The notes: generated by a model not told the origin, from the letters alone. Shown: positions 1 to 11,039, numbered from the stretch's first letter. The stretch is 64,000 nt of DNA from Isoetes taiwanensis (GCA_021234155.1 JAJEKV010000021.1:15389563-15453562); one strand, 5' to 3'. Numbers and translations are program-made.

Positions 1-619
1 TGAATACAAGATACACGCAACCTCCATAGACATCCCAGGAATTTGCATTCAATAGTAAATCTAGCAAAAGAAATATACGTCAAAAATGGTGGTAAAAAAG
101 GTATAGAATGAATAGTATTGAAGAAATTTACCTCGTTAATTTACCTCGTTTCGTCTGCTTTGATCACATTGTTTCATCTGCTTTGATCACCTTTAGCTCA
201 ACGTGAGAATTAACTGCATCACCCCTCTCCTCACTGCTCTTCGAAGCTCATTCATTAGAATTGTTTTCCCTCGGCCAAAGCCATTGCATTTTTGAAATTC
301 AAATAGTCATACATCAATAATGGTGAGGCCTGGATTTTAACTACAAGGCTGCAAATTTGCTTCATATCATCCTTTAGTTTCTTGGAGTGAAATTTCAAGC
401 AACAAAATTCCAAGCAACAAACCTGTTTGTTTTGACAAAGAGAGCAATATGCTTCAAAAACGTTTCCCTAGTGTCTTTCAAAAATTGGCACATTGTGAAG
501 ACTTAATTTATTAGCATTTGGAAAAGATGGGCAAGTAAGAGATCGTGCAGAACTGTGCTTCCAACAAAGCCATAAACTCGTAATTGTCCTACATTGAAAG
601 AGCTTTTTGCATATAGATT
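1..619. other. No gene seen
   Basis: AT-rich DNA with no supported coding region. It holds only short local duplications, such as two closely spaced copies of a TTTACCTCGTT stretch and of a TCTGCTTTGATCAC stretch near 130-195. Confidence 0.5.
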
Positions 620-785
620 GATCATACAGCCATAAACTCGTGAAAGCAATCTGCTGCAAATTGATGACATATGAGTTGTGCTTGCAGCAAAGCCATAAAC
701 TGGTGAAAACAATCTGTTGCAAATTGATGACCATACAAGCTGTGCTTGCAACAAAGCCACGTGAAAACAATCTGCTACAAAATAA
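620..785. repeat. Short tandem repeat, ~65-bp unit, about 3 copies
   Basis: Three imperfect direct copies are visible. Each contains an AGCCATAAACT(C/G)GTGAAA segment followed by CAATCTG(C/T)TGCAAATTGATGA and a TTGTGCTTGCA segment. The third copy is shorter. Open frames here are repeat translations and not genes. Confidence 0.75.
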
Positions 786-1020
786 TCTGCTCTTAGTACC
801 AACTTATGCTCGGAAGACATGTTATCTGGAGAGATGGCATACAATCAATGAACCTGTCAACGAATTTTAATGACCATCAAACCCTAGTTCCAGGCAAACC
901 CTAGTTGCAAAAATAGAATGGCAAGGCAAGTTAGGATATCCGTAAACCACTGTCACCTGGAAATTCCTCGAATTTCCAGTGTAAGTTTCTTTTTGGTATT
1001 TTTTTGGGCAAAAGTTTCCA

Positions 1021-1044
1021 GGCGGCGCCGCTTACAGCGCCGCC
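1021..1044. repeat. GC-rich perfect hairpin
   Basis: GGCGGCGC and GCGCCGCC form an 8-bp perfect stem around an 8-base loop, in otherwise AT-rich DNA about 290 bp downstream of the stop of the minus-strand recombinase. It could be a transcription or termination structure, or an edge feature of the mobile element. The sequence alone does not decide this. Confidence 0.5.
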
Positions 1045-1332
1045 ATTACAGACAAAAACATTAATACATGAAACTTTTCATACAAGGTGGAACAAAACAT
1101 TAAAATTTCAATATTTCAGTTACAGTTTCCATCAAGGTTTGCACTTCAAAATACAAATAAAAGGACCATATTTCTTTCTGGTCATAGTAGCCATGTTTCC
1201 CTTGATACAAGGTAGGTACGCAGTTAAAAATTAAACAAAAAATTGATCATAAACTTATAGAAATTCCCAACACAAGTTACCAGTACAACTTCAAAGAACT
1301 TGAACTTATCACAGAAATTCTGAAGACAACAG

Positions 1333-3521
1333 TTATCGTGAAGGCAGACTTGAACCGTTGTTTCCCCTCTCCAACATTAAAGGTACATTACTAGAATCTG
1401 GAACTTGAATGAATGTGCAGTTATTAAAAGTTGCACCAACAAAGGAGTGACCACCTGCAGTTTAATGCAGTGTAATTAGATAGTGTAATAAAGATAAACA
1501 AAAAATAATAGACAATATAATTAAACTTACCAACATTCTTGACTTCAACAGTGGGCGGAAAATATTTGTGAAGCTGAGGATTTGACTTCAGGAATTCTTC
1601 AAAAGCCCAGTAATCTACTAAATTCTTGTCTTCCTCATCAACTCCAGAAACTTGAATTTGATTACTTTTACCACTTATATCAGATACAACATTCTGTTGA
1701 TTACAGATCACTGCATCACTTGATGATGCCACACGATGCTCACTAACAGGTACACCATCATTGCCAGAAACAACTGGAATATTGCATTGCTTTTCAATTA
1801 AAACAGTCTGGTCGGATGAAGAACCTACATAACAACACCTAACAATGAAACAACCACCAAAGAAACCTGCAACCTCCAAGTAACCTACTAGCACTAACTA
1901 TAAACAATAAATACCTGAGGCAGAAGGCTTGTCAGTCAAACATTTAGCAGAACGTGAACCAAGCAATATATTTTCTTTATTCTTTATCATCTCGTTAAGT
2001 ACATCAGAGTACAAACGCAAGCTGCCATCATCATTATATGGTTTGCTGTTGATACTCATCGCAGCATTAACTTGAATTTCTTTACTGCGATCATACCTAG
2101 ACAAGAACCAGCATGTGAAAAAAAAATAAACTATAAATTCAATATCAACATAACAAAACATTTCACTTACTTCTGATAAGATTCTGTTCTGCGATGCCCT
2201 GTAATAAGCTTTCCAACTTCCGGCGGAACACCAGCCATTGACATTCGTGTTACGGTAGACACACGGCCGCTCTTGTTCGATATTTCCACATCAATGATTG
2301 CTCCCATATTCTGAATCCACTTTGATATATTATTACAGCCAACCCTGCCCTTTTGAAACCAAATCTAACAAAACAAACAATTGATTAGACTTACCAAATA
2401 GAATAAATACAATTAAACAATAGACAAATCTGACCTGAGATTTATAATTTGAAATTGCTTGTAGGAATAAAGGTCTTGGCGCAGAATTTTCTTTTGGAGG
2501 TAGATGCCTCAAATACTGTTTGTATGTCAGAACAAAGTTTTCTTCAAAACTCCAAATTGGAGGACGAAAATGGCTTGGATCAAATTTCATCACTGTAGTG
2601 CCCCACGTCTTACTTGTCCTTTCATTATAAAGAACATACTGAAAAGTCCATCGGTCTCAAGTGTCAAATCTACATCTTTCACTTCATACAACTCACTTGC
2701 ACCCCTAATTGCAAACCTAGTGCAAAGATAGAAACAAAGACGTTTAAAGACCCTTAGGAGTGTTTATCCGAAAAGTCTATGTCATCTAACAGTGTCTTTT
2801 TCAGAATTAAATGGAATAGCACATGCTTTTTCCTCGCGACGCCAACTCCTAGCTTCACTCGACCTATCACCGCGGAACAAAGGCAGCCCTAGCCCTAACA
2901 TATGGGGATCACGTAAGATATTAAACCTAGCTGTTCTTTTGCATCTTTGAAGGAGTCTTTGATTCCCCGGTTCTTCCTAAGAATCTTCCCTATTGCTTTC
3001 AAAGAAAGAATTTAAACTACAACAAAAATACACAAACATTAGAACCCTAACAAAACTTAAACAAAAATAAAAAGTTACCCGCCTCAAGCAGAAACATGCT
3101 CCCATCCTTCTTCCTAACTTGTATCATAAATCGAACAAGCATCTCGCTCACCGGTCATCATCGGTATGTCCTCAATTGGAATACTCAAGTCAATTGCAAA
3201 AGGTAAGTCGGAAGTTTTTTTAGCAAATCTCCTCCATCCATCAAACTTTGCCCTTGCCCAGTTTGTCTGCTTCTTAGACTTGTCCTTTCCCCCCGTATCA
3301 ACATCTCTAAGCATCTCAACATCAATACCAGCATATTCTTTTGTATCCTTCTCCACTTCTTTATCCACAAAACCCTCACTAAACCATGGCTGCTTCTCTA
3401 TATCTCTCAACAGATTTTCTACCTCTAACGGATCTGTCTCAGCAACAGCATTCTCGTCTTCTTCCAAACCATTATCATCCAACAGATGATCCTCGACAAG
3501 TGCAAATGAGTCCTGCAACAT
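1333..3521 (-). pseudogene. Crypton-type tyrosine recombinase (DUF3504-like), frame-broken
   Basis: Exons on the minus strand read as a Crypton/DUF3504 tyrosine recombinase, which cuts and joins DNA through a catalytic tyrosine. Supported exons run 2435-~2750, 2171-2364, 1915-2096, 1531-1824 and 1333-1454, all with GT/AG borders in phase. An N-terminal exon starts near 3521 with an acidic stretch and a QTNWARAKFDGWRRFAKK core region, followed by LVRFMIQVRKKDG. The catalytic part shows FAIRGASE (first Arg), NKSGRVSTVTRM (second Arg, with Lys where many relatives have His), GHRRTESYQKYDR (His/Arg and the Tyr nucleophile), and a C-terminal GATFNNCTFI typical of animal and plant relatives. The reading frame breaks near 3151, in the 2.7-2.8 kb exon and near 2660, so it is a pseudogene or carries sequence errors. 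It could be a host gene derived from a Crypton and not a mobile copy. Confidence 0.8.
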
Positions 3522-3689
3522 GAATCAGAAACCCCTCTAGCAACATTAACAACTAAAAACACTTCAATAAACCTTGCTTCCCCCATTTCTGCAACAGCAA
3601 GAAATCTGCAACAAGAAAAACTTGTTAGACCTTAACCTAAAAACAGAACCTACCTAAAAACATAACCTAAAATATAACTTACACTTCAA

Positions 3690-3885
3690 GGAAGCTGCTC
3701 GCAAAACTCGCATATGTGCTAGGGAACACAAAAAACTCCAAAAACTCCCTATCTTGCTCGCAAAAACTCGCCTATGTGCTATCAGAAACTCCAAAATCTT
3801 GTGTATCTACCTCAAGAACGCGACCAGAACCTAAAAAAACTCGCGTATCTACCTCAAGAACGCGACCAGAACCTAAAAAAACAGA
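3690..3885. repeat. Short tandem duplications upstream of the recombinase
   Basis: A 42-bp block containing TATCTACCTCAAGAACGCG and CCAGAACCTAAAAAAAC is present twice in tandem (about 3802-3882). Just before it, a second pair shares CTCGCAAAA(A)CTCGC(A/C)TATGTGCTA. These lie 5' of the minus-strand recombinase start and may be its 5' leader or promoter region. Confidence 0.65.
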
Positions 3886-3949
3886 GGAAACATTAGTAAC
3901 TTCTCAGATTAAATGAAAACTCGAAATAAAACTAACTATTTACCTTACT

Positions 3950-4330
3950 TCGGCAGCGGCGCCTTCACCTAGAACAAAGAAAGAAGAAAAGATTAGAAAG
4001 AAACAAAAAAGAATGAAAAATCAGGAAGAAAACATCCCTGACGTCGCCAGGGCATGCCTCCTTACCATTCCAGCAAAAATGGCGCCCAGCGCCAACATCT
4101 ACGACAAGATCGCCGCACTCCGCCATCGCCGGACCTCCGCCATCGCGAAGAGGAGAGAGAAAAAAAAACTCAGTGCACGGAATTTCCGGTGTGATGTGGA
4201 TTACGGTTGAGCCGCCACCTTTTTCGTGGTTTCCGGCTGGAAGCCGCCGCCAGCGCCGCCGCCAGCCCTTGGCGCCGCCGCCGGCTTGCGTTTCAACCGA
4301 AACCACTCAAAGGTGGCGGTTCCCTAGCAC
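3950..4330. other. GC-rich island upstream of the recombinase
   Basis: A compact GC-rich segment with GCCGCC/GGCGCC runs (especially 4205-4300) in AT-rich surroundings. Open frames exist on both strands (113 aa minus, 65 and 109 aa plus) but all are low-complexity Gly/Arg or Pro/Ala translations of the GCC runs. It may be a promoter or 5' leader of the recombinase locus. No protein family is recognised. Confidence 0.35.
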
Positions 4331-4771
4331 TTATAATCTCCATGCACAAATAGAATTAAAGAAATCAAAGTATACCAGGGAAGACCCAGACCAACTAATC
4401 CAAGAAAAAGCATCGAAAGTCTTCCTGCTTGAAAAACCCCAATATGCAGTCATCTGTTACACATTTGGGCTGGAAAGAACAATTCCAAAAGCAATTCCAT
4501 GAACCTCGAAGCAAATCCGCAGGTTCAGAAGGGGAAGGAACCCCAATGCAAATCCAGCCAGTTCAAAAGGGAAGGAATTTTTAGAGATAAAATGGCAACG
4601 TCGTCTTCTATTTGAAGCGAGAAACAACACTAATGGAATGATCCTCTATGAACGGCTTCTGGATAACGGGCGCTGCCTTTATTCTCACCTTCACAGGCCG
4701 GAACGCATGCTCTTCAAGCGATCACTTCATGCAATCTCATAGTTTCGAGCATATTCTGAGGAGACTGATTT

Positions 4772-4793
4772 AAAAAAAAAAAAAAAAAAAAAA
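4772..4793. repeat. Poly(A) run, 22 bp
   Basis: An uninterrupted run of A follows a GACTGATTT segment. It could mark the 3' end of an old retroposed sequence on the plus strand (the 4.33-4.77 kb DNA), but no matching body or target-site duplication was found. Confidence 0.6.
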
Positions 4794-4978
4794 CAACTAG
4801 CAGAAACGCAGGGTTGGGGTGAACAATAGTGCTAAATGGTTCTCTTTCAGTTCTTGTGCCAAATATACATGGTGCAATGGTGGAAAATGTTTAGTCAAAT
4901 GTTTGAATTTATCTTTCCGCTTTAGTTTTGAAGTGTTTGGGGTAGGATAGGCTTGAGGCAGGGGTTGCAAAAGGGCAC

Positions 4979-5266
4979 TTGAAAACTTGGAAACTTGCAA
5001 AAGGGGTTTTCGAAACTTGGAGGGCACTTTGGCTTTCTACTTTTAGGAAGTACATTGCAGTGGATGAATTTGGCTCTAGATCACAGCACTTACCTATGAT
5101 GGCACATTACAGACCAGCTATGATGGAGAGCTCTTGGTACTTGAACATAAAATCAGCTAAAGTAAGAGAAGCTTGTACTGGAGGCAAGTTGATGAATCTG
5201 TTGACGAAATTTCTAGCTGTGCTTCATCAAGAACTCAAACGAAAGTGGCATTTTGAAGACATCTAA
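4979..5266 (+). CDS. Hypothetical ORF, 95 aa
   Basis: An uninterrupted frame from ATG to TAA. The composition is protein-like and rich in Trp, Lys and Leu (for example WKLAKGVFETWRALWLS near the start and LTKFLAVLHQELKRKW near the end), and the frame continues upstream without a clear start context. I do not recognise a family. It may be one exon of a lost gene or chance coding. No neighbouring exon with matching phase was found. Confidence 0.2.
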   Translation: MKTWKLAKGVFETWRALWLSTFRKYIAVDEFGSRSQHLPMMAHYRPAMMESSWYLNIKSAKVREACTGGKLMNLLTKFLAVLHQELKRKWHFEDI

Positions 5267-5269
5267 AAA

Positions 5270-6480
5270 AGCAATATCCTCGCGACTTATAAACCTGCAA
5301 AAAACTGTACATTGTGAACAACCAATTTATGCCCTATTAGTTAAAATTTCTTCTCAACGCCATGGCCAAATCCTTTGGTGTCTTATTTGTCTGCAGGAAT
5401 AGCTTGCAATCTTTTTAAGAAACCTGTTTGCTCTACATTGAACTCAAATACAATATGATTCAGAATGGCCATGCTTAGGTCTACCATATAATCAATTATG
5501 ACAAGATATGACAGGCTTCATATATTCCTCTTCCTCAGATTATTCCAAAGCTTTCTAAGTTGCGGACCTCCCTAGCTTAAGCATACACAAGGTCCAAAGA
5601 AAAAAAGTGATGCCAAAGGGTGTGCGAAAGTAGGATTTATCATGTGCTGGTCTGCAATGTTTTATTAAAGATTTATGAAAAACAAAGAGGAGGACTACCT
5701 GTTGGTTTGTCTAAGCTGAGTCTGGTTTAGTTTCATATATATCATGAAAGAATGATATAGCAAATACTCCGCATAGCATTGATTGAAGGGAGCAACCATA
5801 ACATGTGAATGGTGATGGAACTTGAGATTTGACAAGTTCAAACTAGTTTTTGATTTCTTATTGAAGTGGCACCTCAAGAGTGGATTTTCTCTCTCTTCTT
5901 TTTTCTTTTTTTTTTTGTTTTCTTTCTAGAGAGAGAATGCCACTTTGGACGAGTAGAATAATGATTTAATGAGCAAATTTTGCTAATGTGGTGATGGTGT
6001 ATGTTTTTGGATTAGGGAAAAAAGGTTTACCATCTTCTTGACTTCTCAAATGGCAATGATCTAGGAAAAGAGTGAAGTTGTGTGGACAATGGTTATAGGT
6101 GGAAAAGAGCTTGAATTCTCTTGGGATAGGGGTAAATGAAGCTTTTTGCTCTAGAACAACCCACCAATATTGGCCTTACATTCGTAATATCCACCAACAT
6201 ATCCCCAATGGACCCCCTAAATAAAAGCTTTGCAATGCTCTTTGCTACGAAGAAAAAGGTGAGGAAAGTAAGGGTATGTAAGCCTTCATCTAAAGTTCAA
6301 GAAACAGTTGATCCACAACTGTAAAACAAATCTTCTTTGATCTAGAATTTTGATTTGGTGTCCAATTTCTCGATCAAACTTTGTTCCTCTGCAACATCAT
6401 CTTTGATTATTACTTTGCGTTATTTTACAATGGCATAGATGAACATTTAATTTAATATATATCCTTATATCCTTATCCTT
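5270..6480. other. No gene seen
   Basis: AT-rich intergenic DNA with a pyrimidine-rich tract near 5888-5930 and no coding or structural feature I can support. Confidence 0.5.
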
Positions 6481-6486
6481 ATCCTT

Positions 6487-6990
6487 ATATATATACAATT
6501 ATATTGGGTGCCACAAATGTTGGCAGCGCCACAAATGGTGTAGAGATTGATGCCACAAAATGTTGGTAGAGATTGATCTCAGCCGTCCATCTCAAAGATG
6601 GACGGTCCAGACGGTGCCACCTCGTAACTCCCCAAGCATCCCTCTTATTGGTGTACCAAAATTTTGGTAGAGATTGATCTCGGCCGTCCATCTCTGAGAT
6701 GAACGGCCCAGACGGTGCCACCTCGTAACACCCCAAGCATCCCCCTCATTTGGGGCTTTTAATCTGGACCATCGGATTTAGGGATTTGATCTAGGCCATC
6801 CATAAAAAAGTCAATGATATTAAATGCCACCATAAATGGCCCCTTATTTGGGGCTTTTGATCTAGGCCCTTGAATTTAGGGGTTTGATCTTGGCCGCTCA
6901 TACAAAGGCCCCTTTATTTAGGGCTATTGATCTCTACCATCAATTTAGGGATTTGATCTTGGTCGTTAATGAAAAGGTCATTCAATTGTG
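6487..6990 (+). repeat. Hairpin-repeat family, copy 1
   Basis: This copy starts after a TATATATACAATTATATTG run. It contains two modules of the form GATCTC(G/A)GCCGTCCATCTC, a short spacer, GA(T)GGACGGCCCAGACGG and TGCCACCTCGTAAC, so each module can fold into a ~13-bp stem. The second half has several GGGGCTTTTGATCT-like segments. The same sequence recurs at 15.5, 23.2, 25.1, 27.0, 40.6, 42.5 and, inverted, 60.2 kb. There is no coding capacity; it is a non-autonomous mobile repeat of uncertain class. Confidence 0.8.
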
Positions 6991-6999
6991 GGTGGAGCT

Positions 7000-7383
7000 T
7001 GAGGTGTCATTTGGCAGGTGTGTGAGATCGATGGATGAGATAAAGCCTTGTGAATTTAGGTTAGGGGCATTTATTATATCTAAAGGTCTATTTTAGGTCC
7101 ATAAAAGGTTTGTATACGTTGATAAGGGAATTAAATAGGAGGAGTTCGAGTGGTCTAAGTGTCGACAAGGTTGTTGCCCACGCCCCGCCCATGGAATAGG
7201 GTCGGGCTAGAAAGTCTGAGAAGGGCTACAACAATGGAAGGGGGATCGAAGATGCCAATTTTTTATGACGTGCGGTGATGCCAGTGTGGCAAGGCATTTA
7301 ATTGCTAATTATTGTGAATTGGCGTGAGGAGAACGGGGAACACTTGGTTTGCCTCTCTTTCCTTGTGCGATTATTTGCTAGAG
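7000..7383. other. No gene seen
   Basis: Unique-looking DNA between the hairpin repeat and the TRIM element. Short open frames only. Confidence 0.45.
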
Positions 7384-7560
7384 TGTTATTTCGAGCCACA
7401 ATTCGGAACCCAGGACAGGCATTGGGATCGAACCCAGGACCTCTTGCTTGCAAGCCAAGTACTCTACCACTGAGCTACCGGCCCATTGATGGGCTTTCGG
7501 CACTCTTCCACTGAGCCATTCTTCATGTGTGCCCATTACACATACTCCAACATTCCAACA
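7384..7560 (-). repeat. TRIM 3' LTR
   Basis: 177 bp. From about 7421 onward it is nearly identical to the other LTR, with a one-base change in the T-arm region of the tRNA-like part. The first ~35 bp on the plus strand (the 3' end of the element) are diverged, which suggests a recombinant or gene-converted end. Confidence 0.8.
7413..7484 (-). tRNA. Second tRNA-Ala-like copy, in the 3' LTR
   Basis: Same sequence as the copy in the 5' LTR, but with CTGGGG changed to CATTGGG at the 3' side of the T arm. That weakens the T-arm stem and adds one base. The A and B boxes are intact. Confidence 0.6.
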
Positions 7561-7571
7561 TTCCCCCTTAA
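7561..7571 (-). promoter_or_regulatory. Polypurine tract of the TRIM
   Basis: TTAAGGGGGAA on the minus strand abuts the TGTTGG start of the 3' LTR, the expected place for plus-strand DNA priming in reverse transcription. Confidence 0.8.
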
Positions 7572-7740
7572 TGGGCACACCAATCCATTCCAGCCTTCAC
7601 CACAATCCACATGCTCCCCTCCTCGGGCAACTCCACCACTGCGGGAGTTGGGCTTTCCACTGGCCAAGCTTTGCTCATTCTCACCCCTACACCACTGGGG
7701 ACTATCCCGATGCGGTTAAGCACCTTCCACTTGGGACCAT

Positions 7741-7753
7741 GGCTCTGATACCA
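7741..7753 (-). promoter_or_regulatory. Primer-binding site (initiator tRNA-Met)
   Basis: TGGTATCAGAGCC on the minus strand directly follows the end of the 5' LTR (CTCAACA). This is the standard plant LTR-retrotransposon primer site complementary to the 3' end of initiator tRNA-Met. Confidence 0.85.
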
Positions 7754-7930
7754 TGTTGAGAAATGAGATCTCTATGATTGGGTGGACAGGCTGGGGATCG
7801 AACCCAGGACCTCTTGCTTGCAAGCCAAGTACTCTACCACTGAGCTACCGGCCCATTGATGGGCTTTCGGCACTCTTCCACTGAGCCATTCTTCATGTGT
7901 GCCCATTACACATACTCCAACATTCCAACA
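7754..7930 (-). repeat. TRIM 5' LTR
   Basis: 177 bp with TG...CA ends and 5-bp terminal inverted repeats. It contains the better preserved copy of the tRNA-Ala-like sequence (7784-7854). Upstream of it, within the LTR, is a GAATGGCTCAGTGGAAGAGTG segment that looks like a second, partial tRNA D-arm. Confidence 0.85.
7784..7854 (-). tRNA. tRNA-Ala(UGC)-like sequence inside the TRIM LTR
   Basis: 71 nt fold as a near-complete cloverleaf on the minus strand. The acceptor stem GGGCCGG/CCTGTCC has one mismatch. The D arm is GCTC/GAGT, the 7-base anticodon loop CTTGCAA has UGC in the anticodon position, and the T arm is CTGGG-TTCGATC-CCCAG. The third acceptor pair is G:U, the alanine identity pair. 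The A box (TAGCTCAGTGG) and B box (GGTTCGATCCC) match RNA polymerase III consensus. Because it sits inside an LTR and is duplicated in the other LTR, it is probably a tRNA-derived promoter module and not a working tRNA gene. Confidence 0.7.
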
Positions 7931-8482
7931 GGTCCGCCATAGCCGGGTCCTCTCAGAAGAGTAAGGAAGAAAAAAAAGAAGCGGATTTTTGAGCTCTTCA
8001 TTCAGGAGGGTTCTTCATTGTGTTAGAAATGTGAAGGCCTGTTGCATCTCCAGAATATGTTAGTGTAGGTCTTCAATCACTCCAGGGTTTCAGATATGGA
8101 GCCAGCGCTTCTATGCCTTTAAATGGTCACTGTATGCAGAAGCCGAGCAAGCTGCCGCCCCTCATTTCGTTTAGAGAAAGCTTGAAGGCAACAACAGGTA
8201 CTAAAAATTGATGTACGATTTCCTTATCTTTCTTCTTATTTATCTGTATTCACGAATAGACAAAATTTGGCTTCCATGCAGCATCATCACCAAGTTCATA
8301 GCTAATGAGCGGTGGGATTTCCGGTGTCTCGAGAATCCGGAGCCATTAGCATCCCAAGGTGGACTTAATTTTGTGAGGCAAATAAATGCATTTTGTGTAG
8401 AGTAGCTTAGCCCTAATCGCATGCATCGCTTTTTGTTAAATCAGCCATACGTAGATTTTAGTGAAACGTTAGTTTGGGTGTC
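7931..8482. other. No gene seen
   Basis: Flanking DNA downstream of the TRIM. Short ATG frames on both strands near 8210-8420 have no recognisable features. Confidence 0.4.
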
Positions 8483-8602
8483 ATGGAGATCGGTAATCGC
8501 ATATTCTACCGAGGTTTCCCTCGCAGAATGCTTGTAAAAATCTCTATGTTTGCTCGCTCTGCCCTACTTCCCGAAATGCCAGCCTTGCGATTCCAACAAA
8601 AG
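8483..8602 (+). CDS. Possible first exon, 40 aa
   Basis: An ATG in fair context opens a frame beginning MEIGNRIFYRGFPRRMLVK, rich in Arg and hydrophobic residues with few acidic residues, and runs to a CAACAAAAG/GTGTGT splice-donor-like border. This would suit an organelle targeting peptide. No second exon could be linked to it and no family is recognised. Confidence 0.2.
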
Positions 8603-11030
8603 GTGTGTTTAATCTTTTCACCTAAACAGGGGTATTTTATTAGCAAGCAATAAGTCGGCACTCGCCTTCATTTCCGGCTCGGGAGTTTTATCATTATTCG
8701 AGTTAGCTCAACTTAACCGATCTAGCTACAGGAGAATATTTTCGTCTCAGAAGAGAATGGCTACACCGAAGGTGCTATTTACTTTACCAATTAGTTAAAT
8801 GTTAAGTTGAAATTTGCATTGTTAAACCATCTTAATGTTGCAAAATGGGCGGAAGCCCATTTGAACCATGCTCTATATTCAGTGGTAATCATTCTATTAC
8901 GCCATCTCTGGTGTAGTTACCGAACCTAATAACAGTGTAGTTCAGAATCATGGGGAAATTTCTTACTAGCAAAAAGGAAACACTAGACAAAATTGACTTT
9001 GAAGCAAAGATATTTATGCTTTTTCATTCTCATCGCTTTTTAGATCCGGTTAAAGAACACAAAGTTTAAGCATCTTTGACAGCTTTGTGAATTTGTATAT
9101 AAATCAAATTTTTGCCATTCAGAATAGATTTTGTTTAATAACCGAGATACCTTAAACCGAAAGCATATTGTTCGCCTTTTAGTCGCGTCTTCACCTACCG
9201 CCTCTAAAGCGTGTAGTTTTAGATAGATCAACCAGGGCCTTCAAGCGATTCCGCAACATGTAGGGAACTATGCAACCCGTCTCAATTTTCGTGGTGTTTT
9301 TGTTATTGCGTATGCATCGTGGAGCTTTTGAAAGGAGTTACCGCTTGGAGCTATGCAAGCGCTTTGAATTTTTGTGGATATGTGCCCTTCAATCAGCCTC
9401 ATCATGCCAATCTCACATGTACCACTAACCGTGGAATTGAGAAGGTCAACACGATATGCCAAGGATGATGTTGTCAGCCCAATTGCATGTGACAGCCGCC
9501 GAATAATTTTTGCACGGCTTCATTCCCCGCATGGTGGATTTTTGCCGAATGCATTTATTCAAAGATGAGTCGCATCATTATATCGAAAAAACCTTCATAC
9601 CAGCCGATGGGTGAATAATATACTTCTACATCTTTTGCTAGGTATGATGTTATGAATGGACTTTGCTACTAATTTGTAATGCTATGTTCATGATACAAAA
9701 GTGACATGCAAATGCACCTTTAAGGCAGTGCGAGCAAATGGTTTATGAATACCTCCGACAAGGTTAGATGAATTATCTATTATATAGGATAATAGGGCTT
9801 TGGAGGATCCAAAACGTGAAAATGATGTGAATACTTTCCCACAAAGAAGTGAGATTTCAGTTATGCAGACCTTCTTGGTGAAAAACATTTGATGCTAGGT
9901 TTAACATTGAAGAAGGAGAAATCTTTAGTTAAGATCTACCACAAATTAAGCAAATCAGGTGGCTGGTTGAATGTAACAGGGTATGGAGACAAACATAGGG
10001 TGTATCAAATGATATTAGAGAATTGCAGTTATTGTTAGAGGATTGCAGTCATTACCTTTTGCTTCTCAGGTTGCATACATGCATGCTGGATCTGCATTGC
10101 TGTTGTTTCGTATCTTCGTTAGCACAGGTTGGAAATATAGTTAGAATCTGGCGTCCACAGAACTCTTGATTATGCTATATACAAAGAAAGAACATTGTGA
10201 ATTATCACCCAACATGGTATATGAGTTTGAGTGTATCATGGTCAGGACAAATAAGCTCCATCGAGAGTTATGTTGAGTGTAGATTATAGCAGTTTCTTTT
10301 CTAACCAGGTAGAGGCATCCAATAGCTCTACTCCACTAGGATTTATTTTGCACTCTGGTCTGCCACATATTGTCTTTCATGTGGACATCTGACGTCCATG
10401 ATGTCTTTAACATGGAGTTTGAGCAGATTGCATGTTAAAATTTTGAAACTGCAGAAACAACGTTAACTGGATTAGAAAGTCAACCTGTTAATTTCCCTTA
10501 CTTACAGGACCTTTCTTCAACTAACATGTTACTAATGCCCAAAGATGCAACCTCGCCTTTAATGCCGTAAACATCCGCCTGTATGGCATCTCCATTTCTA
10601 GTTTGTCGGATGCAGTTCCGCGGAGCCCAAATATGCCGGAGCTTATGGCGCTTGATTGATTGGCTTCGTCAGCCACAAAGACATGGCTTGGTCAGCTACG
10701 AAAACTGAATTTCTCAGTGCCAACGCCGAACTTTATGCTATTCTTGACGGTAAGGGTCTGCTTAATCTATTTGTGGATTGTCCCATCCTTTCCCTATTGG
10801 CATAGCTTTAAGTTCATTAGGCGAGCTATTTGGTTTTGCACTCGCGGCGTAACGGCACCCAAGAGGTTTGCATTTTGCAAGTCTAGACATCTCTGATGTT
10901 GTAAGGCTGGCTATTTTTCCATATTCCTGGAATGTGTTCCCTTGCCTGTGGTAGCAGCTGTTACAAATGCCCTTATGATTCCAATCATTGATTGTCTAGG
11001 TTTTGATGGTTAGTTAAATTCTATCAGGTC
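8603..11030. other. No gene seen
   Basis: About 2.4 kb of AT-rich DNA. Short open frames at 9040-9570 (both strands) and 10660-10896 show no motif, splice context or repeat structure that supports coding. Confidence 0.4.
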
Positions 11031-11039
11031 TATGTATCA

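Larger units (their letters stand above)
7384..7930 (-). mobile_element. TRIM (miniature LTR retrotransposon) with tRNA-like LTRs
   Basis: A 547-bp element made of two 177-bp direct repeats around a 193-bp core with no coding capacity. Read on the minus strand, the 5' LTR (7754-7930) starts TGTTGG and ends CAACA, with TGTTG/CAACA terminal inverted repeats. It is followed with no gap by TGGTATCAGAGCC, the usual plant primer-binding site for initiator tRNA-Met. A purine tract (TTAAGGGGGAA) lies directly before the 3' LTR. This is the full TRIM layout; such elements depend on enzymes from other LTR elements. The outer ~35 bp of the left LTR differ from the right LTR and no 5-bp target duplication is evident, so the left end may be recombinant. 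Each LTR contains a tRNA-Ala-like sequence. Confidence 0.88.

Noticed and set aside
3965-4306. 113-aa minus-strand frame with GGG/RRR runs
   Set aside because: Translation of GCC/GGC repeats in a GC-rich island; the opposite strand is also open. Better explained as a promoter or leader region.
5695-5877. 60-aa minus frame and similar short frames across 5-6, 8-10, 12-14 and 44-50 kb
   Set aside because: AT-rich chance frames near the minimum length, with no motif, codon or splice evidence.
7784-7854. A functional, free-standing tRNA-Ala gene
   Set aside because: The cloverleaf is good, but the sequence lies inside an LTR, is duplicated in the second LTR and lacks a poly-T terminator directly after the tRNA end. 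It is better read as a tRNA-derived module of the TRIM.
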